A stretch of DNA of 64,000 bases from Cryptomeria japonica (taxonomy: Eukaryota; Streptophyta; Pinopsida; Cupressales; Cupressaceae): assembly GCF_030272615.1 (NCBI RefSeq), contig NC_081413.1, positions 566,182,041 to 566,246,040 on the forward strand, read 5' to 3'. Each line of letters starts with the position of its first letter. Position 1 is the stretch's first letter. Positions 1 to 11,700 of the stretch are shown piece by piece. The notes under the pieces were generated by a model. That model did no database searches. It saw only the letters and a program-made list of their open reading frames with translations, and had not been told where the DNA came from. The position numbers were made by a program, and so were the translations under genes.

Positions 1-1108
1 TTGTCAATCTTGTCATTTTGCGATCGATTCATCATCGATCATTGTCCTTTTCAATTGTGTCAATTTGGATCGATTAGTCATTGTTCCTCATCAATTGGAA
101 CTTATCAATTTGATCTCCTTGTCAATCTAGGTTAAGTTGTCATTGATTTTTGTCAACCAATTTTAATCATTTATCAACATTGGTCCTTTGTCAATCAAAA
201 TTATGATCGAACCTACATTAATTCCTTGTTGTCTTGACCTAATTCTTTGTCCTCTTATTTCTAGGGTTTTATGATTTGATCATTAACTCCTTTTCTTCTT
301 CTTGGTGGGTTAAATAAATCTATTTATTTAGTCCTAGGTCTTTTCATGAATTAATTAATGGATGAAAACCTATTAATTAATTCACCTAATTTCTATTTCA
401 TATTTTTTTCTCAGTTTTCCAATTTACTAATTTCTCCTAATTCCTAATTTCTTTTTCTCCTATTTTCTTCAATTTTTCTAATATTTCCTCTAAATTCATC
501 CCCTAATTTTCTCCTATGTTTATGCTTCCATTTGTTGCAATCATGGAGGCTATATTTTCTCTTCCCTAATTTCATGGGAATGACATTTTGATCTTGTCAA
601 TTTTGTCATAATTTGTCAATCAATCAATTTTGCATAGCAATCTTGTCAATTTTGTCATAATTTGTCAATCAATCAATCTTGCATGTCAATCTTGTCATAA
701 TTTGTCAAATTTGTCATCCTTGATTTGAAATTTCGTTTCAAATCTTTTCATGCTAATCTTGTCATCTCTCCAATTTGTCTATAAATTGGATGATTTTCTT
801 CAATCGAAAAAAAAAAAGAGATCAATCACACTTCTAGTATCCTTACGCTGCCATTTCATCTTGCTTTTATACTATGCTTTTGCACTTGTAGGTGAGATCC
901 ACAAACAAAGTAATTTGAAGGAGAAAGAAGGACAATGGAGAATTATGGAGGAGATATTCGCATTTGTAATGGTTTGCATTTGGTTTGATTATCTTATCTT
1001 CATATCTCTATTGAATGTTTTTAGGATTTCTTATCATTGCAATTTAGCTTTTGTGGTTGAGCTAGTCTAATGTCTATTGCTTTGATGAATTCCAAATTCC
1101 TATCTACA
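1..1108 (+). repeat. Partial, diverged LTR related to the 14.3-24.2 kb element
   Basis: Read on the plus strand, this stretch parallels the reverse complement of the LTRs at 14337-15644 and 22901-24208. It has the same TTGTCAAT/TTGTCAT-rich block, the same paired ATTAATTAATT tracts, the block containing CTTGTAGGTGAGATCCACAA (near 885), then CATATCTCTATTGA and an end in ATCTACA at about 1108. Identity is clearly lower than between the two complete LTRs, so it is an older or sister-family copy. Its start is cut by the window edge. No primer-binding site follows 1108, so it is a 3' LTR or solo LTR rather than a 5' LTR. The open frame at 750-1070 lies inside the LTR and is not taken as a gene. 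Confidence 0.75.
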
Positions 1109-1339
1109 CATTGTATTAGTTATCTTCTTCTTAATTTTATTTTGTGCACATTATAATTGTGTTACAATCATTCTAATTTTTTATGATATATTTATTTTAT
1201 CATAATCTCTTCATAGTATAATTGTAAGTTCTTGATTTTATTATTATTTTAAGAATAGGATGTTATTGTAAATTGGGATGATTATTTTATTGAATTATAA
1301 ACTGTTGCACTATAAGATGATCAATCACAATGTTTAAAT
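1109..1339. other. AT-rich spacer, nothing recognised
   Basis: Very AT-rich sequence following the LTR end. I see no coding frame, terminal repeat or RNA gene in it. Confidence 0.5.
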
Positions 1340-1760
1340 ATAAAGTCATAAATAGATCATATATAATCACTAGAGGGCACCAAATCACAAAACAACATCA
1401 CATATATATAATCACTAAAGGATGCCAAATCACATAAAAAGACCTGATATCGTAATAGCAATGAAATGACATAATAAAAAATCCTATATATAATCACATA
1501 ACAATTCCTAATGACATAATAACAAGTCTTGAAAAAATAATAATAAGGAAATGACATTAAAACAAGTCCAAATAACATAATAAATAAACAACATCACATA
1601 TATAATCACTAGAGTGTGCCAAATCACATAACACAAACTGCTATCATAATAACAACGAAGTGACATAATAAAAATTCCTATATGGGTATGTGCAGGATCA
1701 TGGTGTGCCAAAACAGGCCCTTAAGTGGCAATGAAATTTCAGAAAATCAGAGTTATGCAA
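1340..1760. repeat. Subterminal-type repeats with an inverted end motif
   Basis: Short units such as ATATAATCACTAGAG, CCAAATCACATAA and ATGACATAATAA recur irregularly. The stretch 1483-1583 is nearly identical, in direct orientation, to 42113-42206. At 1690-1702 the motif TGCAGGATCATGG is the exact inverse of CCATGATCCTGCA near 42098-42110, and similarity continues weakly into the following GCCAAAA and AGTGGC. An end of a TIR-type DNA transposon is the most economical reading, but I could not fix the exact terminus or a target duplication. Confidence 0.45.
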
Positions 1761-2690
1761 CTTGACATGAAAATATGAATAAGTTGTGAACATTATTTTT
1801 AAAATATTTAAGAAGAGAGTCTATAGAAAATTGAATTTATTTTCTAAGCTACTAGTTGTTTTTTGAAAAAAAAAAAATCCTATTTGATGAAAATTTCAAA
1901 TTTCAATGCAATGATACTAAAATTTTAGGAAAAAGATAAGAAGTAGATGTATGTCTAACCACCCTAATCACAATCAAATAATAATATTTTTTTTATAATA
2001 TTTATAATATAAGTATTAGACTCATGTTTGGATGTGACACATATTTTTTTATAATTTTTTATAAAGTAAATAATTATTTATGATTTTTTTACTACAGCTT
2101 TTCAGAAATTTACAAACTCCTACATCTGACCACCTTAACTCGGTCAAAACTTTATGAAGTTTATTTTTTTTCAATTTTTCCCTATAATAGACGAAGCATA
2201 GGATGTGATGCATGTTTTGGATTCAAAAAATATTATATTGTTTGAAAGTTATGAGTGTTTTTCGATCAGTCTATCAATCAGAACTATTGTCAGAATTCAA
2301 TTAGAAAATAAATGATAATTATTTATTAAAGTCGAAATAAGACAAGGCTTATATTGTTGGAAAGATGAGAACATCCATAAAAAACCCTTTTCGTTTTATC
2401 AATCTTGGCTACAAAAAAAAGTCATCAACCACTAGTGTAAAGTCTGGAAAATCAAGGAATACTGAAAAACATGATTTTTCAGTTGACTTTCTAGGCTTGT
2501 CAATTCCAAGCCAAATCCCAAAGCATTCTGGAGCCAAATTTTGAAATTTGAAATTTGTACAACAAAAATCGGATATCTTAAAATTCACTAACTAAATTTG
2601 CACATAATTAATCTATTGTTTATTAATATATTAATATATAATATTTTAATATATTAATTTATTAATTTATAAATAAAATTAGTATATGAT
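1761..2690. other. AT-rich intergenic DNA, no gene seen
   Basis: AT-rich and full of stops in all frames. The last ~100 bases (2590-2690) are almost pure A/T and adjoin the GA-rich tract. A GGATATC word near 2570 has counterparts near 41935-41985. I see no retroelement motif. Confidence 0.45.
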
Positions 2691-2952
2691 ATTAGGGAGA
2701 GGGAGAGGGAGAGGGGGGAGTGGGGGGGAGAGAGAGAGAGATGGGGAGGGGGAAGGGAGAGAGAAATGGGGAGAGTGAGAGAGAGAGAGGGGGGAGGGGG
2801 AAGGGAGACGGAGAGAGAAAGAGAGAGAGGGGGGGGATATGAAGAGATAGAGAGAGAGAGAGAGATAGAGAGATGGGGAGGGTGAAGGGAGAGAGAGATT
2901 GGGAGAGGGAAGGGAGAGATAGATAGAGAGATTAGAGGAGAGGAAGAGATAG
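2691..2952. repeat. GA-rich microsatellite at the left edge of the satellite array
   Basis: An almost uninterrupted purine strand of GGGAGA, GAGAGA and GATGGGGAGGGGG-type units. It directly abuts the first satellite monomer at about 2953 and mirrors the CT-rich tract at 41553-41675 on the other edge. Confidence 0.9.
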
Positions 2953-3777
2953 ATTATGGGTCCTATGGTGTCCTAAGGGGTCATATTGTGTCCTACAACC
3001 CCTTAGGACACCATATAACCCCTTAAGACACCAAATTATGTTGTTATGGGTCATATTGTATTCTAAGGGATCATATTGTGTCATATGACCCCTTTAAGAC
3101 ACTATATGACCCCTTAGGACATAATATGACCCTTTATGACTCTATACGGTGTCGTTATAGGTCATATGACCCCTTATGACACCATATGGTGTCCTAAGGG
3201 ATCATGGGACACCATATAACCCCTAAGGAAAACATACAACCCCTTATGACACTATATTGGGTGGTTATGAGTCATATGGTGTCCATAAGGGTCATATTGT
3301 GTCCTACGATCCCTTAGGACACCATATTACCCTTGAAGACACCAAATTATGTCATTATGGGTCATATCATGTCCCAAGGGGTCATGGGACACCATATGAC
3401 CCCTAAGGTCAACATACTACCCCTTATGACACAATATTGGGTCTTTATGGGTACTATGGTGTCCTAAGAGGTCATATTATGTCCTACAACCCCTTAGGAC
3501 ACCATATGACCCCTTAAGACACCAAATTATGTTGTTACGGGTCATATGGTGTCCTAAGGTGTCATCAGACACCATATGACCCCTAAGGACAACATATGAC
3601 CCCTAATGACACCATATTGGGTCATTATAGGTCATATGATATCCTAAGGGGTCATATTGTGTCCTACGAACCCTTAGGACACCATATGACCCCTTAAGAA
3701 ACCAAATTGTGTTGTTATGGGTCATATGGTGTCCTAAGGGGTAATGGGACACCATATAAACCCTAAGTACAACATAT
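2953..3777. repeat. Satellite array, segment A (~90-bp monomers)
   Basis: Tandem monomers of about 90 bp built from both orientations of the 20-base word GGTGTCCTAAGGGGTCATAT. Two monomer types alternate (one with TTGGGTCGTTATGGGTC, one with TTGTGTCGTTATGGGTC), giving a ~180-bp dimer. The segment is broken at 3777 by the copia insertion and resumes at 8764. Confidence 0.93.
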
Positions 3778-4228
3778 TGATGATATATGGTGACTGATCA
3801 GCAAAGTACTATATACTCAGCACGTATCCTCGCCGGGGTCTGGGGCCGAGTCAGGCCTTGGGAAAGTGGGCCTAGCCCATTGTGGGGGTTCAGGGGCGAT
3901 AGCCCCTGAGAAAAAAAAATTTGGACATTTTTGTTGATGAAAACTGACATTGTAATAAAACCCTAAAAAGGCCGACTTTGTTTGTTGCCCTAAAAATGCA
4001 TGTTATAAGCGGTTGGGATACTTAAGGCATTGTAAGGTTGATGTACTATTTTTTGTTGTATAATAAGAAAGATTGGGCGACTGTGTATGGTGGATATAAC
4101 CCATTATGGGTGAACTGCTTTAAATCTCTGTGTTGTCTATGTCCTATTTTATTCCTTTATCTTTTGTATTTAAATCTGCATATAATTGTTAGCTCATATT
4201 TGCTTTGGATCTGCTTGAAACCCTAACA
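3778..4228 (+). repeat. 5' LTR of the copia element
   Basis: Begins TGATGATAT (mutated from the TGTTCATAT seen in the 3' LTR) and ends CTAACA. It matches 8312-8763 along its length, including the AAAAATTTGGACATTTTT and ATGCATGTTATAAG blocks. Confidence 0.9.
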
Positions 4229-4230
4229 AT

Positions 4231-4242
4231 TGGTATCAGAGC
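4231..4242 (+). other. Primer-binding site of the copia element
   Basis: TGGTATCAGAGC lies two bases after the 5' LTR. This is the usual plant copia site complementary to the 3' end of initiator methionine tRNA. Confidence 0.92.
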
Positions 4243-4288
4243 GAGGTTTTCTATAAATTGGTAGGACTTTCAGTTTTGAGTGGGAGCA

Positions 4289-7200
4289 ATGGAGGATTCC
4301 AAATTCAAGGTCGGAAAGTTTAATGGCCAGAATTATCAATTATGGAAAATGTAGATGGAGGATTACCTATATCAAAAGGATTTGTGGCGGCCATTGGAAG
4401 GAAAGGCAAAGAAAGTGACCACAATGTCAAATGAAGAGTGGGACATTTTAGATAGAAAGGCACTAGGATCCATTCAATTATGCCTTGCACCGTCTGTAGC
4501 TTTCAATATAACAGAAGCAAAAATGGTTGTAGATTTGATGGCGACATTGGCTAAGTTGTATGAAAAACCCTCAGCTTCAAATAAGGTATTTCTTATGAAG
4601 CGTTTGTTTAATTTGAAAATGAGTGAGGGAGGATCTGTAGCGGAGCACTTAAATGAATTTAATACAATTACCAGTCAATTGTCTTCGGTAAAAATTACTT
4701 TTGCAGAAGAGGTTTAGGCTCTCTTGATTTTATGTTCTTTACCAGAAAGCTAGAATAGCTTGGTTATCGTTGTAAGTAACTCTGTCTCTGGTAAAAATAC
4801 TCTGATATTTGATGATATTGTTGGTGTTATCCTAAGCGAGGAAACATGAAGGAAAAACACAGGTGAGACTCCAACATCATCAAGTAGTGTTTTGAATGTG
4901 GAGAATAGAGGAAGATCAAAGGAAAGAGGAAAAGGCCCTAGGAATGAGAAGTCACGAGGGAAGTCAAAGAAAGGATGCTCTCAATCTAGAAGAAAGAAAG
5001 ATTGTTGGTACTGCGGAAAGCCTGGTCATCTAAAGAAAGACTGTTGGTCTTGGAAAAACAAAGAAGGAAACAAAAATGAAAATGACAGTAAGGAAGCTAA
5101 TATTGCAAGTAATACTTTACAAGATGCTTTAATCTTATATTTAGATAATGTTAATGATTCCTGGGTAATAGATTTTGGGGCTTCATTTCATGCTACGCCC
5201 CATAGAAAATATTTTCTAGATTATGTTCAAGGTGATTTTGGACAGGTATATTTGGGTGATGATGAACCCTGTCAAATTGTTGGAGAAGGAAAAATAAAGA
5301 TCAAGTTACAGAATGGAAATAACTGGTTTCTGCAGGAGGTAAGACATGTTCCTAATTTAAGAAGAAATTTAATTTCTGCAAGGCAACTAGGTAGTGAAGG
5401 TTGCATAGTTACCTTCTCAGATAGTATTTGGAAGGTCACTAAAGGATCATTAGTAGTAGCTAAAGGTGCAAAGGTAGGGACATTATATTTGTGTACTAGT
5501 AACACTTACTCTACCTTAACTACTACAGATAAAGTTACTGTAGGGACAACAACAATAGATGTTGCAAGAACAGATTTGATAATGTGGCACCATAGGCTTG
5601 GGCACATGAGTGAGAAAGGGATGAAAATCCTTCACTCCAAAAATCTATTGTCAGGACTAAAGAAGATTGATTTAGAGTTCTGTGAAAACTGTGTTTATGG
5701 TAAATAGAAAAGAGTCAGATTTTTCAAGGTTGGGAAAGAGAAGAAGGGTGAGAAGTTAGAGCTTGTGCATTCAGATGTATGGGGACTAGCTCAGGTATCA
5801 TCTCTTGGTGGCTCTTGTTATTATGTTATTTTTATTGATAACTCAACTAGAAAAACGTGGGTATATTTCCTAAAACAAAAATTAGATGTTTTTGAAACTT
5901 TTAAGAAATGGAAAGCTTTGGTTGAGAATGAGACAGGAAAAAAGTTGAAGTGTCTCAGAAAAGATAATGGAGGTGAGTATTGCAGCAAAGCATTTAAAGA
6001 TTACTGCTCCTTAAATGGGATTCGAAAGCAGAAGACGCTTCCAGAAACTCCACAGGAAAATGGTGTGTCAGAGAGAATGAATAGGACTATCATGGAATGC
6101 GCGAGGAGCATGAGATTGCATGTTGGATTACCCTTACATGTTTGGGCAGATGCTATACATACTGTTGTCTATTTGATAAATAGAGGACCTTCAACCCCTT
6201 TGGATGGTGGTATTCCAAAGGAGGCATGGACTGGTAAAAAGGTAAATTATTCTTTTCTGAAAACCTTTGGTTGTGAAGCTTTTGTCCATGTTGATAAAGA
6301 AAATAGAACCAAGCTTGATGCTAAATCTTAGAAATGTACCTTCATTGGATATGGGATAGATGAATATGGCTATCGGTTATGGGACTTTGAAAATAAGAAA
6401 ATAATTAGAAGTAGAGATGTTATATTCAATGAGAAGGTTATGTATAAAGAATAGATGTAGGAAAAGAAGCATGAACAAGATAAACAAGAATATGTGGTGT
6501 TAGATGAGATTCCTCGAAATGAAATGCCACAGGTACCCGATGCTCAGCAACAACAAATTGTCCCATAAACTCCTGTAAGTGTTAGACGTTCTACAAGGTC
6601 AAGTAGACCCCCTGAAATATTTTCTTCTTCTTTGTATTCTATTTTATGAATTGATTATGGTGAACCACAAGAATATGAAGAAGCAATGCAGGTGGATGCC
6701 AAACAATAGTGGGAGCTAGGCATGAAAGAGGAGATGAACTACTTGATAAAAAAAAAGACTTGGGACTTAGTCCCTTTACCTACAGAAAAAAGATCTTTTC
6801 CTAACAAATGGGTTTATAGGGTGAAGGAGGAGGAAGGAGGTCAGAAAAGACATAAGGCCAAACTTGTGGTAAAAGGTTTTGCATAGAAAAAGGGTATAGT
6901 TTATGATGAAATATTTTCTCCAGTTGTAAAAATGACTTCAATTAGAACTGTACTTAGTCTTGTGGCTGCAGATGATTTACATCTTGAGCAATTAGATGTC
7001 AAAATAGTTTTTCTCCATGGAGATTTGGAGGAGGAAATTTACATGTTGCAACCACAAGGATATGAGGTCAAAGGTAAGGAGAACTTGGTGTGCAAGTTGA
7101 AGAAAAGTTTGTATGGCCTAAAGCAAGCACCCTGACAATGGTATTTAAATTTGATAGTTTCATGGCTGAACATGGTTATCATAGATGTCATTTTGATCAT

Positions 7201-8214
7201 TGTGTATATTTTAAGAGATTGGATAATGGCAGTTATATTATTCTGTTGCTTTATGTTGATGGCATGTGTGTTGTTGGGTCTAACATGCAACATATAAATG
7301 ATCTTAAACAGAAATTAGCTAGGTCATTTGCGATGAAGGATTTGGGTGTAGCTAAGAAAATTCTCGGTATGAGGATTACACGGGACAAGAAAAATAGAAC
7401 CTTGAATTTGTCCCAAAGTGAGTATATAAAGAAGGAGTTGAAAAGATTTAACATGCAAGATGCAAAAGCAGTTAGTACACCTTTGGCTAGTCATTTCAAA
7501 TTGACTAATGAGATGTGCCCAAAGGCACATTAAGAGGTAAATAAAATATCTAACATCTCGTATTCATCAGTTGCTGGTAGTCTAATGTATGCAATGGTAT
7601 GCACAAGGCCATATATTGCACATGCAGTGGGAGTTGTGAGCAGGTTTATGAGTAATCTAGGTATGGAACATTGGAATGCTATGAAATGGATTCTTCAGTA
7701 TTTGAAAGGAACTACTACGAAGGCATTATGTTTCAAAGGATCTAATACTGCTCTAAGTGGATTTGTTGACTCTAATCTGGCAGGTGATATTGATTTACGA
7801 AGGAGTACTATAGGGTATGTTTTTACTATAGGGGGAACTGCAGTCAATTGGATTTCTAGGCTGCAAAAGGTTATTGCACTTTCAACCACTGAAGCTGAGT
7901 ATGTTGTTGTTACAGAAGCCAGGAAGGAGACGATTTGGTTACAATGTTTTCTAGAGGAATTGGGTCAGACACAGGAGGATCACCCATTGTATACTGATAG
8001 CCAGAGTGCCATTCATCTTGCAAAAAACTTTGCTTTTCATTCAAGGACAAAGCACATTCAGCTCAGGTACCACTTCATTCGAATTGTTTTGGAGGAGGGT
8101 CAGTTACAGCTTGAGAAGATTCACATGAGTGAGAATCCTGTCGATATGTTCAGGAAGGTAGTTCCATAGGAGAAGCTGATTTCTTCATCAGATTCTATTG
8201 GTCTTCTTGATTGA
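4289..8214 (+). pseudogene. Copia gag-pol polyprotein, broken by stops and one frameshift
   Basis: Frame from ATG 4289 to TGA 8212-8214. Visible domains: gag (about 4289-4850); CCHC knuckle CWYCGKPGHLKKDC near 5003-5050; protease with an altered active site (DFGAS instead of DSGAS, near 5171); integrase with the HH-CC finger ending CENCVYGK, the first Asp in LHSDVWG, KDNGGEY (Ser to Lys change) and PQENGVSERMN; RT from about 6660, with YVDG at 7253-7264 in place of YVDD; RNase H with STTEAEY and the TKHI-type end. In-frame stops: TAG at 4352, 4715, 4751, 5705, 6329, 6452, 6458, 6707, 6884 and 8167; TGA at 4847, 6647 and 7133; TAA at 6566 and 7531. One single-base loss near 7145-7152 shifts the frame. 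Almost all stops sit where Gln or Arg codons would be expected. The product cannot be made and the RT active site is lost. Confidence 0.93.
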
Positions 8215-8298
8215 TAATTGTGGAATTTATACCAGTCGAGTCCTAGTGTTTTATCTAGCGAATGTTGCAAGTACAGTGGTGTCATCTAGTATTAGTCT

Positions 8299-8311
8299 CC
8301 AAGTGGGAGAT
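8299..8311 (+). other. Polypurine tract of the copia element
   Basis: CCAAGTGGGAGAT directly precedes the TGTTCATATG start of the 3' LTR, the usual position and sequence for plus-strand priming in plant copia elements. Confidence 0.85.
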
Positions 8312-8763
8312 TGTTCATATGTGGTGACTGATCAGCAAAGAAATGTACACTCAACACGTATCCTTGCCAGGCTTTGGGGCCACGCCAAGCCCCGGGAAAG
8401 TGGGGTGTAGCCCGTTGCGAGGGTTCAGGGGCGGTAGCCCCTGAGAAAAAAAAATTTGGACATTTTTATTGATGAAAACCAACATTGTAATAAAACCCTA
8501 AAAGGTTCGGCTTTGTTTGTTGCCCTAAAAATGCATGTTATAAGTGGCTGGGATACTTAAGGCATTGTAAGGTTGATGTATTGTTTTTTTCTGTATAATA
8601 AGAAAGATTGGACGGTTGTGTATGGTGGACGTAACCCATTTTGGGTGAACCACATTAAATCTCTATGTTATATCTGTCCTATTTTATTCCTTTATCTTTT
8701 GTATTTAAATCTGCATATAATTGTTAGTTCATATTTGCATCGGATTTGCTTGAAATCGTAACA
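8312..8763 (+). repeat. 3' LTR of the copia element
   Basis: Begins TGTTCATATG and ends CGTAACA, followed by the duplicated CATAT. Confidence 0.92.
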
Positions 8764-11700
8764 CATATGACCCCTTATGAAACCATATCGGGTCGTTCTG
8801 AGTCATATGGTGTCCATAGGGGTCATATGGTGTCCCATGACCCTTGAGGACACCATATGACCCCTTAAGACATCAAATCCTATTGTTATGGGTCATATTT
8901 TGTCCTAAGGGGTCATGGGACACCATATGACCCCTAAGGTCAACATATGACCCCTTATGACACCATATTGGGTCGTTATGGGTCCTATGGTGTCCTAAGG
9001 GGTCATATTGTGTCCTACCACCCCTTAGGACACCGTATTGGGATGTTATGGGTCCTATGGTGTCCTAAGGGTTCATATCATGTCCTAGAACCCTTTAGGA
9101 CACCATATGACCCCTTAAAACACCAAATTGTATCATTATGTGTCATATTTTGTCCTAAGGGGTCATAAGACATAATATGACCCCTTAGGACACCATAGGA
9201 CCCCTTATGACACCATATTGGGTCGTTATGACTCATATGGTGTCCATAGGGGTCATATTGTGTCCTATGACCCCTTAGGACACCATCTGACCCCTTATGA
9301 TACCAAATTCTATTGTTATGGGTGATATTGTTTCCTAAGGGGTCATGCGACACCATATGACCCCTAAGGTCAACATACAACCCCTTATGACACCATATTG
9401 GGTCGTTACGGGTCCTATGGTGTTCTAAGGGGTCATATTGTTCCTACAACCCCTTAGGACACCATATAACCCCTTAAGATACCAAATTGTGGGGTCATAT
9501 TGTGTACTAAGGGATCATGGGACACCATATGACACCTAAGGAGAACATATGACCCCTTATGACACCATATTGGGTCGTTATGGTTCATATGGAGTCCTAA
9601 AGGGTCATATTATGTCCTATGACCCCTAAGGACACCATATGACCCCTTAAGACACCAAATCATCTCGTTATGGGTCATACTATGTCCTAAGGGGTCATAT
9701 GGTGTCCCAAGGGGTCATGGGACACCATATGACCCCTAAGGACAACATACAACCCCTTATGCCACTATATTGGGTCGTTATGGGTCCTATGGTGTCCTAA
9801 GGGGTCATATTGTGTCCTATGACCCCTTAGGACACCATATCACCCCTTAAGACACCATATTGGGTTGTTATAGGTCATATTATGTCCTCCAACCCCTTAG
9901 GATGCCATATGATCACTTAGGACACCATATGACCCCTTAGGATATGATATGACTCTATACAATGTCGCTATGGGTCATATGACCCCTTATTACACCATAT
10001 AGTATAGTTAGGGGTCATATGGTGTCCTAAGGTGTCATGGGACACCATATGACCCCTAAGGACCACATACGACCCCCTATGACATCATATTGGATCATTA
10101 TGAGTCATATGGTGTCTAGAGGGGTCATATTGTGTCTTATGACCCCTTAGTACACCATATGACCCCATAAGATACCAAATTTTGTCGTTATGGGTCATAT
10201 TATGTCCTAAGGGGTCATGGGACACCATATGACCCCTAAGGTCAACATACAACCCCTTATGACACCATATTGGGTCGTTATGAGTCCTATGGTGTCCTAA
10301 GGGGTCATATTGTGTCCTACAACCCCTTAGGATTCCATATGACCCCTTAAGAAACCAAATTGTGTCATTGTGGATCATATGGTGTCCTAAGGGGTCATAG
10401 GACACCATTTGACCCCTAAGGACAACATATGACCCTTTACAACACCATATTGGGTTGTTATGAGTCCTATGGTGTCCTAAGGGGTCATATTATGTCCTAT
10501 GACCCCTTAGGACACCATATGACCCCTTAAGACACCATATTGGGTTGTTATGGGCCATATGGTATCACAAGGGATCATATTGTGTCCTATGACCCCTTAG
10601 GACACCATATGACCCCTTAAGAAACCAAATTATGTCGTTAGGGGTCATATGGTGGCCTAATGGGTCATGGGACACCATATGTCCCCTAAGGACAACATAT
10701 GACTTGTTATGACACCATATTGGGTCGTTATGGGTCCTATGGTGTCCTAAGGGGTCATATTGTGTCCTACAACCCCTTAGAACACCATATGACCCCTTAA
10801 GACACCATATTGGGTCGTTATGGGTGATATGGTGTCCTAAGACATCGTATGTTGTCCTTAGGTGTCATATGGTGTCCCATGACCCCTTAGGACACCACAG
10901 GACCCATAACGACCCAATATGGTGTCTTAAGGGGTTGTATGGTGTCCTAAGGGGTCGTAGGACACAATATGAGCCCTATAGACACCATATGACTCATAAA
11001 GACCCAATAAGGTGTCATAAGGCATCGTATGTTGTCCTTACGGGTCATATGGTGTCCCATGACCCCTTAGGACACCATATGACCCATAAAAAAACAATTT
11101 GGTGTCTTCAGGGGTCATATCATGTCCTAAGGGGTCGAAGGACACAATATGACCCCTTAGGACACCATATGACCCATAACGACCCAATATGGTGTCTTAG
11201 GGGGTCATATGGTGTCCTAAGGGGTCATAGGACACCATAAGACCTATAACAATCCAATATGGTGTCATAAGGGGTCGTATGTTGTCCTTAGGGGTCATAT
11301 GATGTCCCATGACCCTTTAGGACACCATATGACCCATAACGACACAATTTGGTGTCTTAAGGGGTCATATGGTGTTCTAAGGGGTTAAGGGACACAATAT
11401 GACCCCTTAGGACACCATAGGACACCTTAGCACACCATATGACTCCTTAAGATACCGTATTACCTGTTATAGGTCCTATGGTGTCCTAAGGGGTCATATT
11501 GTGTCCTATGACCTGTCAGGACACCATATAACCCCTTAAGACACTATATTGAGTTGTTATGGGTCATATGGTGTCCTAAGGGGTCATATTATGTCCTAGG
11601 ACCCCTTAGGACACCATATGACCCCTTAAGACACCATATTGAGTCGTTATGAGTCATATGGTGTCCTAAGGTGTCATATTGTGTCAGGTGCCCCCTTAGG

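Larger units (their letters stand above)
3778..8763 (+). mobile_element. Full-length Ty1/copia LTR retrotransposon, decayed, inserted in the satellite
   Basis: Two ~451-bp LTRs (3778-4228 and 8312-8763) flank a 4.1-kb internal region with a tRNA-iMet type primer site, a gag-pol frame in the order protease, integrase, RT, RNase H (the copia order), and a polypurine tract. The target duplication CATAT is exact at 3773-3777 and 8764-8768, and removing the element restores a continuous satellite unit. The two LTRs differ at roughly 40 positions by eye, so this is the oldest of the complete insertions, in line with its ruined coding frame. The polyprotein resembles the Tork/Tnt1-like group, but the lineage call is tentative. 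Confidence 0.95.

Noticed and set aside
750-1070. 106-codon frame near the left edge
   Set aside because: Lies inside LTR sequence; the corresponding frames in the other LTR copies are different and have no known domain.
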